Shown in pieces: positions 1-5,867 of a stretch of 7,019 bases of DNA (positions within the stretch are counted from its first letter, which is position 1; each line of letters begins with the position of its first letter). Origin of the DNA: an uncultured Ruminococcus sp. (GTDB lineage: Bacteria > Bacillota > Clostridia > Oscillospirales > Ruminococcaceae). The notes beneath the pieces were generated by a model, which was given only the letters and a program-made list of their open reading frames with translations, searched no databases and had not been told where the DNA came from. Where the stretch lies: contig USJI01000051.1 of the NCBI GenBank assembly GCA_900554975.1, positions 1-7,019 on the forward strand, in the 5' to 3' direction. The position numbers were made by a program, and so were the translations under genes.

Positions 1-46
1 GTCTGATTTCTTAGTTAAAATCATTTAAGATTGGAGATTAAGTTTT

Positions 47-346
47 ATGAACAATAATATTTTCCCGCTCCCGTTCTGGGCACATCTCGTTTTTGTAATT
101 CTCGCTTTTGCACTTTTTATGGTACAATATGTAAGAGTAAGAAAGCTTTATCAGATTCTTATGGCAGCGGCTGTTGTCGTAAGTATGCTCATTTATGTCA
201 ACACAAGCAAGCTCTGGATTGGTATTGTCGGTGCTGTTGAAGCAGTTCTTTTAGCCGCTTCTTTAGTATCATCAATTATTCAGAATCATCAGGCAAAGGC
301 AGCCGGAAAGAATATTGCTGAAACTGCTGAGGAAGATAAACAGTAA
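47..346 (+). CDS. Small three-helix membrane protein, function unknown
   Basis: A 99-residue protein that I do not recognise as a named family. Three hydrophobic stretches are visible at about residues 9-28, 35-51 and 58-79, so it is an integral membrane protein with almost no soluble part. The basic cluster R30-R32-K33 between helices 1 and 2 suggests that this loop and the charged C-terminus (about 80-99, rich in Lys, Glu and Ala) face the cytoplasm, with the N-terminus outside. The ATG at 47 is preceded by GGAGA at 33-37, nine bases upstream. Its stop codon shares one base with the start of the next gene (TAATG), so the two are almost certainly co-transcribed and probably translationally coupled. 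No catalytic or binding motif is visible. It could be a small stability or partner protein, but the sequence does not say for what. Confidence 0.8.
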   Translation: MNNNIFPLPFWAHLVFVILAFALFMVQYVRVRKLYQILMAAAVVVSMLIYVNTSKLWIGIVGAVEAVLLAASLVSSIIQNHQAKAAGKNIAETAEEDKQ

Positions 347-1308
347 TGAAAATTTGTATACTCGACTGGACAACCGTTACATCCGGAGATATTGACGCTG
401 ATATTTTCAGCGAATTCGGTGAAGTAAAATGCTTCCCGCTGACTGACAATGAAAAAGCGGCAGAGCATATTGCCGATGCTGAAATTCTCCTCTGCAACAA
501 AGTAATGATAACAGATGAGGTTATTTCAAAATGTCCGAATCTGAAATACATAGGTCTTTTTGCAACAGGATTCAACAATATCGACCTCGAAAGCGCTTCA
601 AGACATGGCATAACAGTATGCAATGCAGGCAGCTATTCTTCATATGCCGTTGCACAGCATACATTTGCACTGATTCTTGAACATTACAGCAAAATATCGG
701 AGTATGACAGATTCGTCAAAAACGGCGGCTGGATAAAGTCAAAGACATTTTCAAAATTTCCTATCAGAACTATGGAACTTCTCGGAAAAACAATTTCCAT
801 TATAGGATTCGGAGGAATAGGAAAGACAGTTGCAGGTATTGCTTCTGCTTTCGGAATGAATGTTATTGTAAACACAAGAACTATTCCAGAAGACTGCCCT
901 TACGAAATTGTTTCCCTTGACGAAGCTTTCAGACGTGCTGATGTGCTGACAGTGCATTGTCCGCTTACTGAGCAGACAAAAGGCATCATAAACGCTGAAC
1001 ATCTTTCACTCATGAAAGAAACAGCCATTGTTGTAAACACTGCCAGAGGTGCAGTTGTTAATGAACCCGACCTTGCAGAAGCCTTAAACAGCGGCAGGAT
1101 AGCCGGTGCATATCTTGACGTTTTATGTACAGAGCCTATGTCAGAGAACACTCCGCTTAAAAATGCTGCAAACTGCGTTATAACTCCGCACACTGCATGG
1201 GCACCGCTTGAAACAAGACTTCGCCTTATTGATATTGTTGTGAATAATATCAGGGCATATCTGTCGGGAAATCCTGAAAATCAGGTAAATAAGCCTTTGA
1301 AAGGATAA
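346..1308 (+). CDS. D-isomer-specific 2-hydroxyacid dehydrogenase (glycerate dehydrogenase-like)
   Basis: A 320-residue NAD-dependent oxidoreductase that would interconvert a 2-keto acid and a D-2-hydroxy acid in the cytosol. The length fits the family. The split N-terminal catalytic domain covers roughly residues 1-100 and 290-320 and surrounds a Rossmann domain. The nucleotide-binding GxGxxG is G154-F-G-G-I-G159. The expected catalytic triad is present in order: R234 (in NTARG), E263 (in CTEP) and H282 (in TPHTAW). The N-terminal stretch ATGFNNIDL (73-81) and AVAQHTFALIL (101-111) resemble the glycerate/hydroxypyruvate reductase (HprA) branch more than SerA, and there is no C-terminal ACT domain. 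The substrate cannot be fixed from sequence. It begins inside the stop codon of the upstream gene, with GAGGAAG at 329-335 as the likely ribosome binding site. It sits directly before proB, but a role in proline synthesis is not implied. Confidence 0.93.
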   Translation: MKICILDWTTVTSGDIDADIFSEFGEVKCFPLTDNEKAAEHIADAEILLCNKVMITDEVISKCPNLKYIGLFATGFNNIDLESASRHGITVCNAGSYSSYAVAQHTFALILEHYSKISEYDRFVKNGGWIKSKTFSKFPIRTMELLGKTISIIGFGGIGKTVAGIASAFGMNVIVNTRTIPEDCPYEIVSLDEAFRRADVLTVHCPLTEQTKGIINAEHLSLMKETAIVVNTARGAVVNEPDLAEALNSGRIAGAYLDVLCTEPMSENTPLKNAANCVITPHTAWAPLETRLRLIDIVVNNIRAYLSGNPENQVNKPLKG

Positions 1309-1312
1309 GATT

Positions 1313-2110
1313 ATGTATAACATTTCAGATAAAAAAAGAATAGTTATAAAACTCGGAACATCTACGCTTACTCATAAAACGGGACGTCTTAATATCAGAA
1401 GAATGGAAAAGCTTGTCCGTGTTATCGCTGATCTGCACAATTCCGGAAAAGAAGTCATTATCGTTTCTTCCGGTTCAATCGGTCTCGGTGTCGGAAAACT
1501 CGGGCTTCGTGAAAGACCGTCCGATACGCCTTCAAAGCAGGCTGCCGCAGCAGTAGGACAGTGCGAACTGATGTATCTTTACGACAATCTTTTTGACAAT
1601 TATGGTATTATTGTAGCACAGATGCTCCTTACAAAAACAATAATTGAAAATCCGGAAAGAAAAAAGAATGTTGAAAACACATTTGAAAAACTCATTTCCA
1701 TGGGTGTTGTTCCGATAGTAAATGAAAACGATACAGTAGCTATTGACGAGCTTGAACTCGAAATCGGTGAAAATGATTCGCTCTCAGCCATCGTTGCAAC
1801 ATTTGCCCATGCTGACCTTCTTGTAATACTTTCGGATATTGACGGTCTTTACAGCAGTGACCCGCACAAGAATCCTGATGCAAAGCTTATTCCTGTTGTA
1901 ACTGAAATTGATGAACATATAACAGATATTGCCGGAGGTGCCGGAAGTGCCCTCGGAACAGGCGGAATGGCAACAAAGATAAATGCAGCAAAAATTGCCA
2001 ACGATGCCGGAATTGACATGATTATCATGAACGGAAATAATCCGGACAAACTTTATGACCTTTTTGAAAACAACGAAACAGGAACTCTCTTTGTTTCACA
2101 TTCAAAATAA
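1313..2110 (+). CDS. proB: Glutamate 5-kinase, PUA-less form (ProB)
   Basis: Phosphorylates L-glutamate with ATP to gamma-glutamyl phosphate, the first step of proline synthesis; the unstable product is passed to ProA. At 265 residues it contains only the amino-acid-kinase domain. The roughly 100-residue C-terminal PUA domain of the E. coli-type enzyme is absent. The reading frame ends cleanly after the kinase fold, so I read this as a natural short form rather than a truncation. Visible motifs are VIKLGTSTLT (11-20, phosphate-binding Lys13), SSGSIGLGVGKLGL (52-65), VNEND (136-140), GENDSLSAIVA (152-162, glutamate site), SDIDGLY (174-180) and GTGGMATK (215-222, nucleotide site). The ATG at 1313 follows AAGGA at 1301-1305. 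That site is formed by the last Lys-Gly codons of the preceding dehydrogenase gene. proA follows after 13 bases. Confidence 0.96.
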   Translation: MYNISDKKRIVIKLGTSTLTHKTGRLNIRRMEKLVRVIADLHNSGKEVIIVSSGSIGLGVGKLGLRERPSDTPSKQAAAAVGQCELMYLYDNLFDNYGIIVAQMLLTKTIIENPERKKNVENTFEKLISMGVVPIVNENDTVAIDELELEIGENDSLSAIVATFAHADLLVILSDIDGLYSSDPHKNPDAKLIPVVTEIDEHITDIAGGAGSALGTGGMATKINAAKIANDAGIDMIIMNGNNPDKLYDLFENNETGTLFVSHSK

Positions 2111-2112
2111 AC

Positions 2113-2117
2113 GGAGG
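2113..2117 (+). promoter_or_regulatory. Ribosome binding site that fixes the proA start
   Basis: GGAGG lies six bases before the ATG at 2124. The same frame is open further upstream to an ATG at 2055, but that one lies inside proB and would add 23 residues absent from ProA proteins. The GGAGG therefore decides in favour of 2124. Confidence 0.9.
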
Positions 2118-2123
2118 ATAACA

Positions 2124-3371
2124 ATGACTTATATTGAAAATCTCGGTGCAAACGCAAAAGCAGCCTCCCATATAGTTGCGTCTGCATCAACAAAACTGAA
2201 AAATGATGCTCTTTCTGCTATTGCAGCAGCACTTGTTGCAAATACAGATACTATTATAAAGCAAAATAAAATTGACCTTGAAAACGCTGAAAAAAACGGT
2301 ATGTCTGCTTCTATGCTCGACAGGCTTATGCTTGATGAAAAGCGTATCAGTGGAATTGCTGACGGCGTTTTAACGCTTGTTGATGCCGAAGACCTTATCG
2401 GCTCGATTGATTCAGGCGTTGTCCGCCCGAATGGTCTTAAAATATGCAAAACAAGAGTTCCGCTTGGTGTCATCGGAATTATTTTTGAATCCCGCCCGAA
2501 CGTAACAGTCGATGCGGCAACACTATGCCTTAAAGCCGGAAATACTGTAATTTTAAAGGGAGGCAAGGAAGCAATAAACTCCAATAAATGTCTGGCTGAC
2601 ATTATGAGAAATGCAATTGAAAGTGTCGGACTTCCTAAAGATGCTGTTGCACTTGTTGAAGATACCTCAAGAGAATCAACAAATCAGCTCATGAAGCTCA
2701 ACAAATATCTTGATGTGCTTATCCCAAGAGGTGGTGCAGGACTTATAAACGCTGTTGTTACACAGGCTACTGTTCCTGTAATTGAAACTGGAACCGGAAA
2801 CTGTCATGTTTATGTTGATGAATCCGCAGATATTGAAATGGCGGCTGATATTGTAAACAATGGTAAAACACAGCGTCCGTCCGTATGCAATGCAGTGGAA
2901 AGCCTTCTGGTACATAAAAATATTGCTCAAAAAGCACTTCCTGCAATAAAAGCAAAGCTTGATAAACACAATGTTGAAATACGAGGATGTGAAAAAACAG
3001 CAGCAATTCTTGGTGAATGCGTAGTTCCGGCAACTGAAGAAGATTATGCAACAGAATTCCTTGACTATATCATTTCAGTAAAGGTTGTGGATTCAGTTGA
3101 TGAAGCTATAAGCCACATTGCAAAGTATTCCACAGGACATTCTGAATGCATAGTTACAAAAAGCCTTGAAAATGCCGAAAAATTTCAGCGTGAAGTTGAT
3201 TCTGCCGCTGTTTATGTCAATGCGTCAACAAGATTTACCGATGGCGGAGAATTTGGTTTTGGTGCTGAAATCGGAATCTCCACGCAGAAACTTCATGCAA
3301 GAGGCCCTATGGGACTTCGTGAGCTTACAACTGTCAAATATCTTATAAATGGAAATGGTCAGATAAGATAA
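2124..3371 (+). CDS. proA: Gamma-glutamyl phosphate reductase (ProA)
   Basis: NADPH-dependent reduction of gamma-glutamyl phosphate to glutamate 5-semialdehyde, the second step of proline synthesis. The product cyclises to pyrroline-5-carboxylate, which is normally reduced by ProC; no proC is in this window. From the ATG at 2124 the protein is 415 residues, matching the family's usual 410-420. It has the aldehyde-dehydrogenase fold. Visible features are PLGVIGIIFESRPNVTVDAA (113-132), LKGGKEA (144-150), the RGGAGLI segment (202-208), ETGTGNCHVY (221-230), the catalytic cysteine C255 in QRPSVCNAVE, and the C-terminal FTDGGEFGFGAEIGISTQ (371-388) with HARGPMGL after it. The gene is immediately downstream of proB, so the two enzymes are made from one message. 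This suits channelling of a labile intermediate. Confidence 0.97.
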   Translation: MTYIENLGANAKAASHIVASASTKLKNDALSAIAAALVANTDTIIKQNKIDLENAEKNGMSASMLDRLMLDEKRISGIADGVLTLVDAEDLIGSIDSGVVRPNGLKICKTRVPLGVIGIIFESRPNVTVDAATLCLKAGNTVILKGGKEAINSNKCLADIMRNAIESVGLPKDAVALVEDTSRESTNQLMKLNKYLDVLIPRGGAGLINAVVTQATVPVIETGTGNCHVYVDESADIEMAADIVNNGKTQRPSVCNAVESLLVHKNIAQKALPAIKAKLDKHNVEIRGCEKTAAILGECVVPATEEDYATEFLDYIISVKVVDSVDEAISHIAKYSTGHSECIVTKSLENAEKFQREVDSAAVYVNASTRFTDGGEFGFGAEIGISTQKLHARGPMGLRELTTVKYLINGNGQIR

Positions 3372-3382
3372 GGAGAGTTCCA

Positions 3383-4618
3383 ATGGATATACTTGAGGAA
3401 ATCGATGAAGCTTTAAAAGATAAAAAAGAGAAATGGAAATATACACCTATGAGAGAAACAAATGAGACAGACGCAATTATTGATGAACTTTTAAGGGAAT
3501 TTTCATCAGACTCCCCTAGAAGAACTCCTGAAAGAAAATATTCTCGTCCTGCTGAGCAAAAAAAACCTGAACCTGCCCCTCAGCCGCAGTATCAGAATCC
3601 CCAGCCGGTTCAGCAGCCTGTACAGACACCATTGCAGAATGACTACAATATCAGATCTGAACAGGAAGAACGTGAAGAATATAACCGTTTTGCAAATAAT
3701 AATCCTAAACCGGCTCCGGCAGATGCGACACAGATATATTCCATAAACGACCTGCCGACAGACAATTCTGCAAATCACAGCAGCGATTACAATAACTATA
3801 GCGGATATTCTGATAACGGTGATAACAGCAATGATAACTATGATGATTATGACGATGAATATTATGATGATGAATTCGATGAAAGTCATAAAATGAATGC
3901 AGACGAGTTTACAGATTTTTTAAATTCCGAAGATGACAGAAACCGCGACTATGTTCCGCAGACTAAAAAAAGTCCGTGGAAAACTGCATTCAAAATTATA
4001 TACACTGCTGTAATTGCCGCATTTACAATAATCGGTATTTTCAGTTCGGTTATTTTCTGTATGGAAAAATTTGAAATGATGCCGTCCGACAAAACCGCTG
4101 CGGACGATTCATTGAAAAATGAAATACAGCAGGTTATTTATCCGCTCGTTGAAACACAGGTCAGCGACTTTGAAAGCTATAAGGATATTTCCGATGAACA
4201 GCTTGTCAATATTGCAGTATGGGAAATAATCATAAATGGAGATATCAGCATATTCAAGGAATCAGACAACGATGATTACCTTATTCCTCAGTCACAGATT
4301 GAATATGTTGCAGACAAGCTTTTCGGAGATGAGTCAACAATCAATAACGTTTCTTCCGGAATAAATGACGTATCTGTACTATATGACAAGGACAAGGAAG
4401 GCTATATTGTTCCTAAGAATTATTATATTTATACTATGTATCCTGTTGTAACTGATGTTTCACAGTCAGACGATACATACACAGTTTCTGTTGACTGTTT
4501 CTATGATTCTCCGGCATGGAGAGATAACAAGAAAACAATGGCAGGAAAGAAAATGGTATTCACTCTGAAAAAGACTTCAGATTATTACAACATAATTTCC
4601 GCAAAAACTGTTTCTTGA
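3383..4618 (+). CDS. Single-pass membrane protein with acidic disordered cytoplasmic half, function unknown
   Basis: A 411-residue protein of no family I recognise. Residues 1-50 are charged and probably helical (MDILEEIDEALKDKK, then TDAIIDELLREF at 29-40). Residues 56-85 are rich in Pro and Gln. Residues 128-170 are a run of Asp, Asn, Tyr, Ser and Glu with no predicted fold. One transmembrane helix is clear at about 204-227, preceded by K195, K196, K200 and K204, so the N-terminal half should be cytoplasmic and the C-terminal 180 residues outside. The outer part looks like a folded alpha/beta domain (helical about 240-290, strand-rich about 325-411). The ATG at 3383 has AAGGAG at 3370-3375, overlapping the proA stop. 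It closes the proBA cluster, with no terminator after it. An anchored extracytoplasmic sensor or cell-envelope protein is possible but is inference only. Confidence 0.88.
   Translation: MDILEEIDEALKDKKEKWKYTPMRETNETDAIIDELLREFSSDSPRRTPERKYSRPAEQKKPEPAPQPQYQNPQPVQQPVQTPLQNDYNIRSEQEEREEYNRFANNNPKPAPADATQIYSINDLPTDNSANHSSDYNNYSGYSDNGDNSNDNYDDYDDEYYDDEFDESHKMNADEFTDFLNSEDDRNRDYVPQTKKSPWKTAFKIIYTAVIAAFTIIGIFSSVIFCMEKFEMMPSDKTAADDSLKNEIQQVIYPLVETQVSDFESYKDISDEQLVNIAVWEIIINGDISIFKESDNDDYLIPQSQIEYVADKLFGDESTINNVSSGINDVSVLYDKDKEGYIVPKNYYIYTMYPVVTDVSQSDDTYTVSVDCFYDSPAWRDNKKTMAGKKMVFTLKKTSDYYNIISAKTVS
3764..3892 (+). other. Low-complexity Asp/Asn/Tyr-rich coding tract
   Basis: This stretch encodes residues 128-170 of the 411-aa membrane protein. 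It is built largely from GAT, GAC, TAT, AAC, AAT and GAA codons, with near-repeats of the form gatgattatgacgatgaa. The product is strongly acidic and almost certainly disordered. On the opposite strand it creates an artificial isoleucine-rich reading frame. Confidence 0.75.
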
Positions 4619-4643
4619 CGAAAGCAAAAAAGCATGATATAAT
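4615..4643 (+). promoter_or_regulatory. Sigma-70/SigA-type promoter of the que operon
   Basis: TTGACG (-35, 4615-4620) and a perfect TATAAT (-10, 4638-4643) are separated by exactly 17 bases. A TG dinucleotide at 4635-4636 gives an extended -10. Transcription should start near 4650, only a few bases before the riboswitch aptamer. The -35 element contains the TGA stop codon of the preceding gene. It drives queD-queE-folE-queC. Confidence 0.88.
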
Positions 4644-4653
4644 GTATTTATAC

Positions 4654-4697
4654 GGACAGTTCGTTTGTGCCATCCTGTCCTTAAACAAAACCAGGAC
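4654..4697 (+). ncRNA. preQ1 riboswitch aptamer, class I-like
   Basis: A short H-type pseudoknot aptamer at the very 5' end of the que transcript. The P1 stem is GGACAG (4654-4659) with CUGUCC (4675-4680), six perfect pairs. The 15-base loop starts with U4660 and ends with C4674. The A-rich tail UUAAACAAAACCAGGA (4681-4696) closely matches the tail of the Thermoanaerobacter tengcongensis preQ1-I aptamer (UUAACAAAACAAGGG, from memory). By that alignment the three ligand-contacting positions of the family are kept: U4660, C4674 and A4690. The P2 pseudoknot would use C4691 and G4694-G4695 with loop residues; I cannot fix the exact partners. The loop is longer than the usual 10-12 bases, which lowers certainty. 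The position before four preQ0-synthesis genes strongly supports the call. The preQ1-II and preQ1-III classes fit less well. Confidence 0.82.
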
Positions 4698-4734
4698 ATC
4701 ATAAGCTTTTAAGTATTTTAAGGGTATAGATGTC
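4695..4734 (+). promoter_or_regulatory. Predicted antiterminator hairpin of the preQ1 riboswitch
   Basis: GACATCATA (4695-4703) can pair with UAUAGAUGUC (4725-4734), giving nine Watson-Crick pairs with a single bulged A4728. The downstream arm takes bases from the 5' arm of the terminator (4720-4730). The upstream arm takes G4695 and A4696 from the 3' end of the aptamer tail, where pseudoknot P2 forms. The two states are therefore mutually exclusive. Ligand binding should hold 4694-4696, free the terminator and stop transcription. The pairings are read directly; the switching logic is inference. Confidence 0.6.
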
Positions 4735-4757
4735 ATTTCTATGCCCTTTTTATTTTT
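4720..4757 (+). terminator. Intrinsic terminator in the que leader
   Basis: AAGGGUAUAGA (4720-4730) pairs with UCUAUGCCCUU (4738-4748) over 11 continuous positions, with one U-G wobble (4725-4743), around a 7-base loop. It is followed by the U-rich run UUUAUUUUU (4749-4757). It lies between the promoter and the queD start, so it works as an attenuator under riboswitch control. Because nothing terminator-like ends the upstream proBA cluster, it may also stop read-through from there. Confidence 0.92.
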
Positions 4758-4775
4758 GAAGGATGTGTATTTATA

Positions 4776-5198
4776 ATGTATTTTCTGAAAACTGACGTTT
4801 CATTTGACAGTGCTCATTTTCTTTACGGATATGAAGGAAAATGCAGCAATATTCATGGTCACAGATGGAAAATTGAAGTAACAGTAAAAAATGCTTTCTT
4901 ACAGAGAAATGGCGAGCAGAAGGGCATGATAATGGATTTTGCAGATTTTAAAAAAGCTCTGAAACTTATCGCTGACCATTATGACCACTCGCTCATATAC
5001 GAGAAAAACACTCTTAAACCTGATACTCTTGAATGTCTTAAACGTGACGGATTCAGGGTTATAGAAATGCCGTTCAGACCGACAGCCGAAAACCTTGCAA
5101 GACATTTTTTCACAATTTTAAAGGAACGTGGCTACAGACCGCATAATGTTACAGTTTACGAAACTCCTGAAAACTGTGCTATGTATGAGGAGGGCTGA
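4776..5198 (+). CDS. queD: 6-carboxy-5,6,7,8-tetrahydropterin synthase (QueD)
   Basis: Converts 7,8-dihydroneopterin triphosphate to 6-carboxytetrahydropterin, the second step of the preQ0/queuosine pathway. At 140 residues it is a normal-length member of the 6-pyruvoyltetrahydropterin synthase fold. The zinc ligands H14 (in DSAHFL), H27 and H29 (in NIHGHRWKIEV) are all present, as are the nucleophilic C23 and the catalytic pair D70-H71 (HYDHSLIYE). MDFADFKKAL (53-62), the PTAENLAR segment (102-109) and E129 in YETPENCAMY complete the family pattern. It is the first gene after the riboswitch. AAGGA at 4759-4763 precedes the ATG by 12 bases, a rather long spacing, but there is no closer in-frame alternative. 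The last codons form the ribosome binding site for queE. Confidence 0.96.
   Translation: MYFLKTDVSFDSAHFLYGYEGKCSNIHGHRWKIEVTVKNAFLQRNGEQKGMIMDFADFKKALKLIADHYDHSLIYEKNTLKPDTLECLKRDGFRVIEMPFRPTAENLARHFFTILKERGYRPHNVTVYETPENCAMYEEG
5187..5194 (+). promoter_or_regulatory. Ribosome binding site that points to a TTG start for queE
   Basis: GAGGAGGG ends five bases before TTG at 5200, which is the ideal spacing. The in-frame ATG at 5185 overlaps this site and the one at 5128 lies deep in queD; neither has a comparable site upstream. The first residues after the TTG ([16 protein letters not shown]) are the usual beginning of a QueE. Confidence 0.8.
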
Positions 5199-5199
5199 T

Positions 5200-5865
5200 T
5201 TGTTTAAGTACAATATTGCTGAAAAATTCGTAAGCATAAACGGAGAAGGCAGGAAAGCCGGTCAGCTTTCCGTATTTATAAGGTTCCGTGGCTGCAATCT
5301 GAACTGTTCATACTGTGATACCCTGTGGGCAAACTCAGATGACTGTCCGGCTGAAACTCTCACAGCTGACGAAATTCTGAAATACATTCTTGAAACTAAA
5401 GTAACCAATGTTACTCTTACAGGCGGAGAACCTCTTATTCAGAAAGGAATGTATGAGCTTATTGACCTTCTCTGCCACAATGGTCTGTATGTTGAAATAG
5501 AAACAAACGGCTCTGCGGATATATCTGCTTACAGAGATATGAAAATTCAGCCTTCTTTCACACTTGATTACAAGTTGCCGTCAAGCGGAATGGAAAAGGC
5601 AATGAACATGAAAAATTACAGCTTCATTTCTCAAAATGATACTGTAAAATTCGTATGCGGAAATCATGACGATCTGGAAAAGGCACTTGAAATTATAAAA
5701 ACAAATCATCTTGATGAACGATGTGCAGTTTATTTAAGTCCGGTATTCGGTAAAATTGAACCATCAGAAATGGTTGATTTTATGATTGAACATAAACTGA
5801 ACAATGTTAATTTTCAGCTTCAGCTGCACAAATTCATATGGAATCCTGAGCAAAGGGGTGTGTAA
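5200..5865 (+). CDS. queE: 7-carboxy-7-deazaguanine synthase, radical SAM (QueE)
   Basis: Radical-SAM ring contraction of 6-carboxytetrahydropterin to 7-carboxy-7-deazaguanine, using a 4Fe-4S cluster, S-adenosylmethionine and Mg2+. With the TTG at 5200 the protein is 221 residues, the usual size. The cluster motif CX3CX2C is C32-NLN-C36-SY-C39, followed by the D40-T41 typical of QueE. FVSINGEG (10-17) and [11 protein letters not shown] (26-36) are characteristic. The SAM-binding TGGEP is at 74-78, and the C-terminal [14 protein letters not shown] is a QueE signature. One base separates it from queD, with the queD stop codon lying between the ribosome binding site and the start. folE begins two bases after its stop. 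The ATG at 5185 would add five residues and is the main alternative start. Confidence 0.95.
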   Translation: MFKYNIAEKFVSINGEGRKAGQLSVFIRFRGCNLNCSYCDTLWANSDDCPAETLTADEILKYILETKVTNVTLTGGEPLIQKGMYELIDLLCHNGLYVEIETNGSADISAYRDMKIQPSFTLDYKLPSSGMEKAMNMKNYSFISQNDTVKFVCGNHDDLEKALEIIKTNHLDERCAVYLSPVFGKIEPSEMVDFMIEHKLNNVNFQLQLHKFIWNPEQRGV

Positions 5866-5867
5866 CA

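Noticed and set aside
1..46. Possible promoter or end of another gene at the window start
   Set aside because: Only a GGAGA ribosome binding site (33-37) is visible. There are no convincing -35/-10 boxes and too little sequence to identify an upstream gene.
2055..2123. In-frame extension of proA upstream to an ATG at 2055
   Set aside because: It would overlap the end of proB by 56 bases and add 23 residues not found in ProA. GGAGG at 2113-2117 is correctly placed for ATG 2124, which gives the normal 415 residues.
2129..2602. 157-codon minus-strand reading frame opposite proA
   Set aside because: It lies entirely inside a confidently identified gene, has no recognisable motif, and has serine- and phenylalanine-rich composition typical of antisense shadows.
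3506..3889. 127-codon minus-strand reading frame encoding an isoleucine-rich hydrophobic protein
   Set aside because: It is the antisense shadow of the Asp/Asn/Tyr codon tract: GAT read backwards gives ATC. The hydrophobicity is an artefact of low complexity, and the + strand frame has a good start site and neighbours.
4654..4700. preQ1-II or preQ1-III class for the leader aptamer
   Set aside because: The short single P1 with an A-rich tail of the UUAACAAAAC type fits class I. I do not see the extra helices expected for the other classes, though I could not run a covariance search.
5128..5199. In-frame extension of queE upstream to an ATG at 5128
   Set aside because: It lies inside queD and has no ribosome binding site. 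The added residues are just queD read in another frame.
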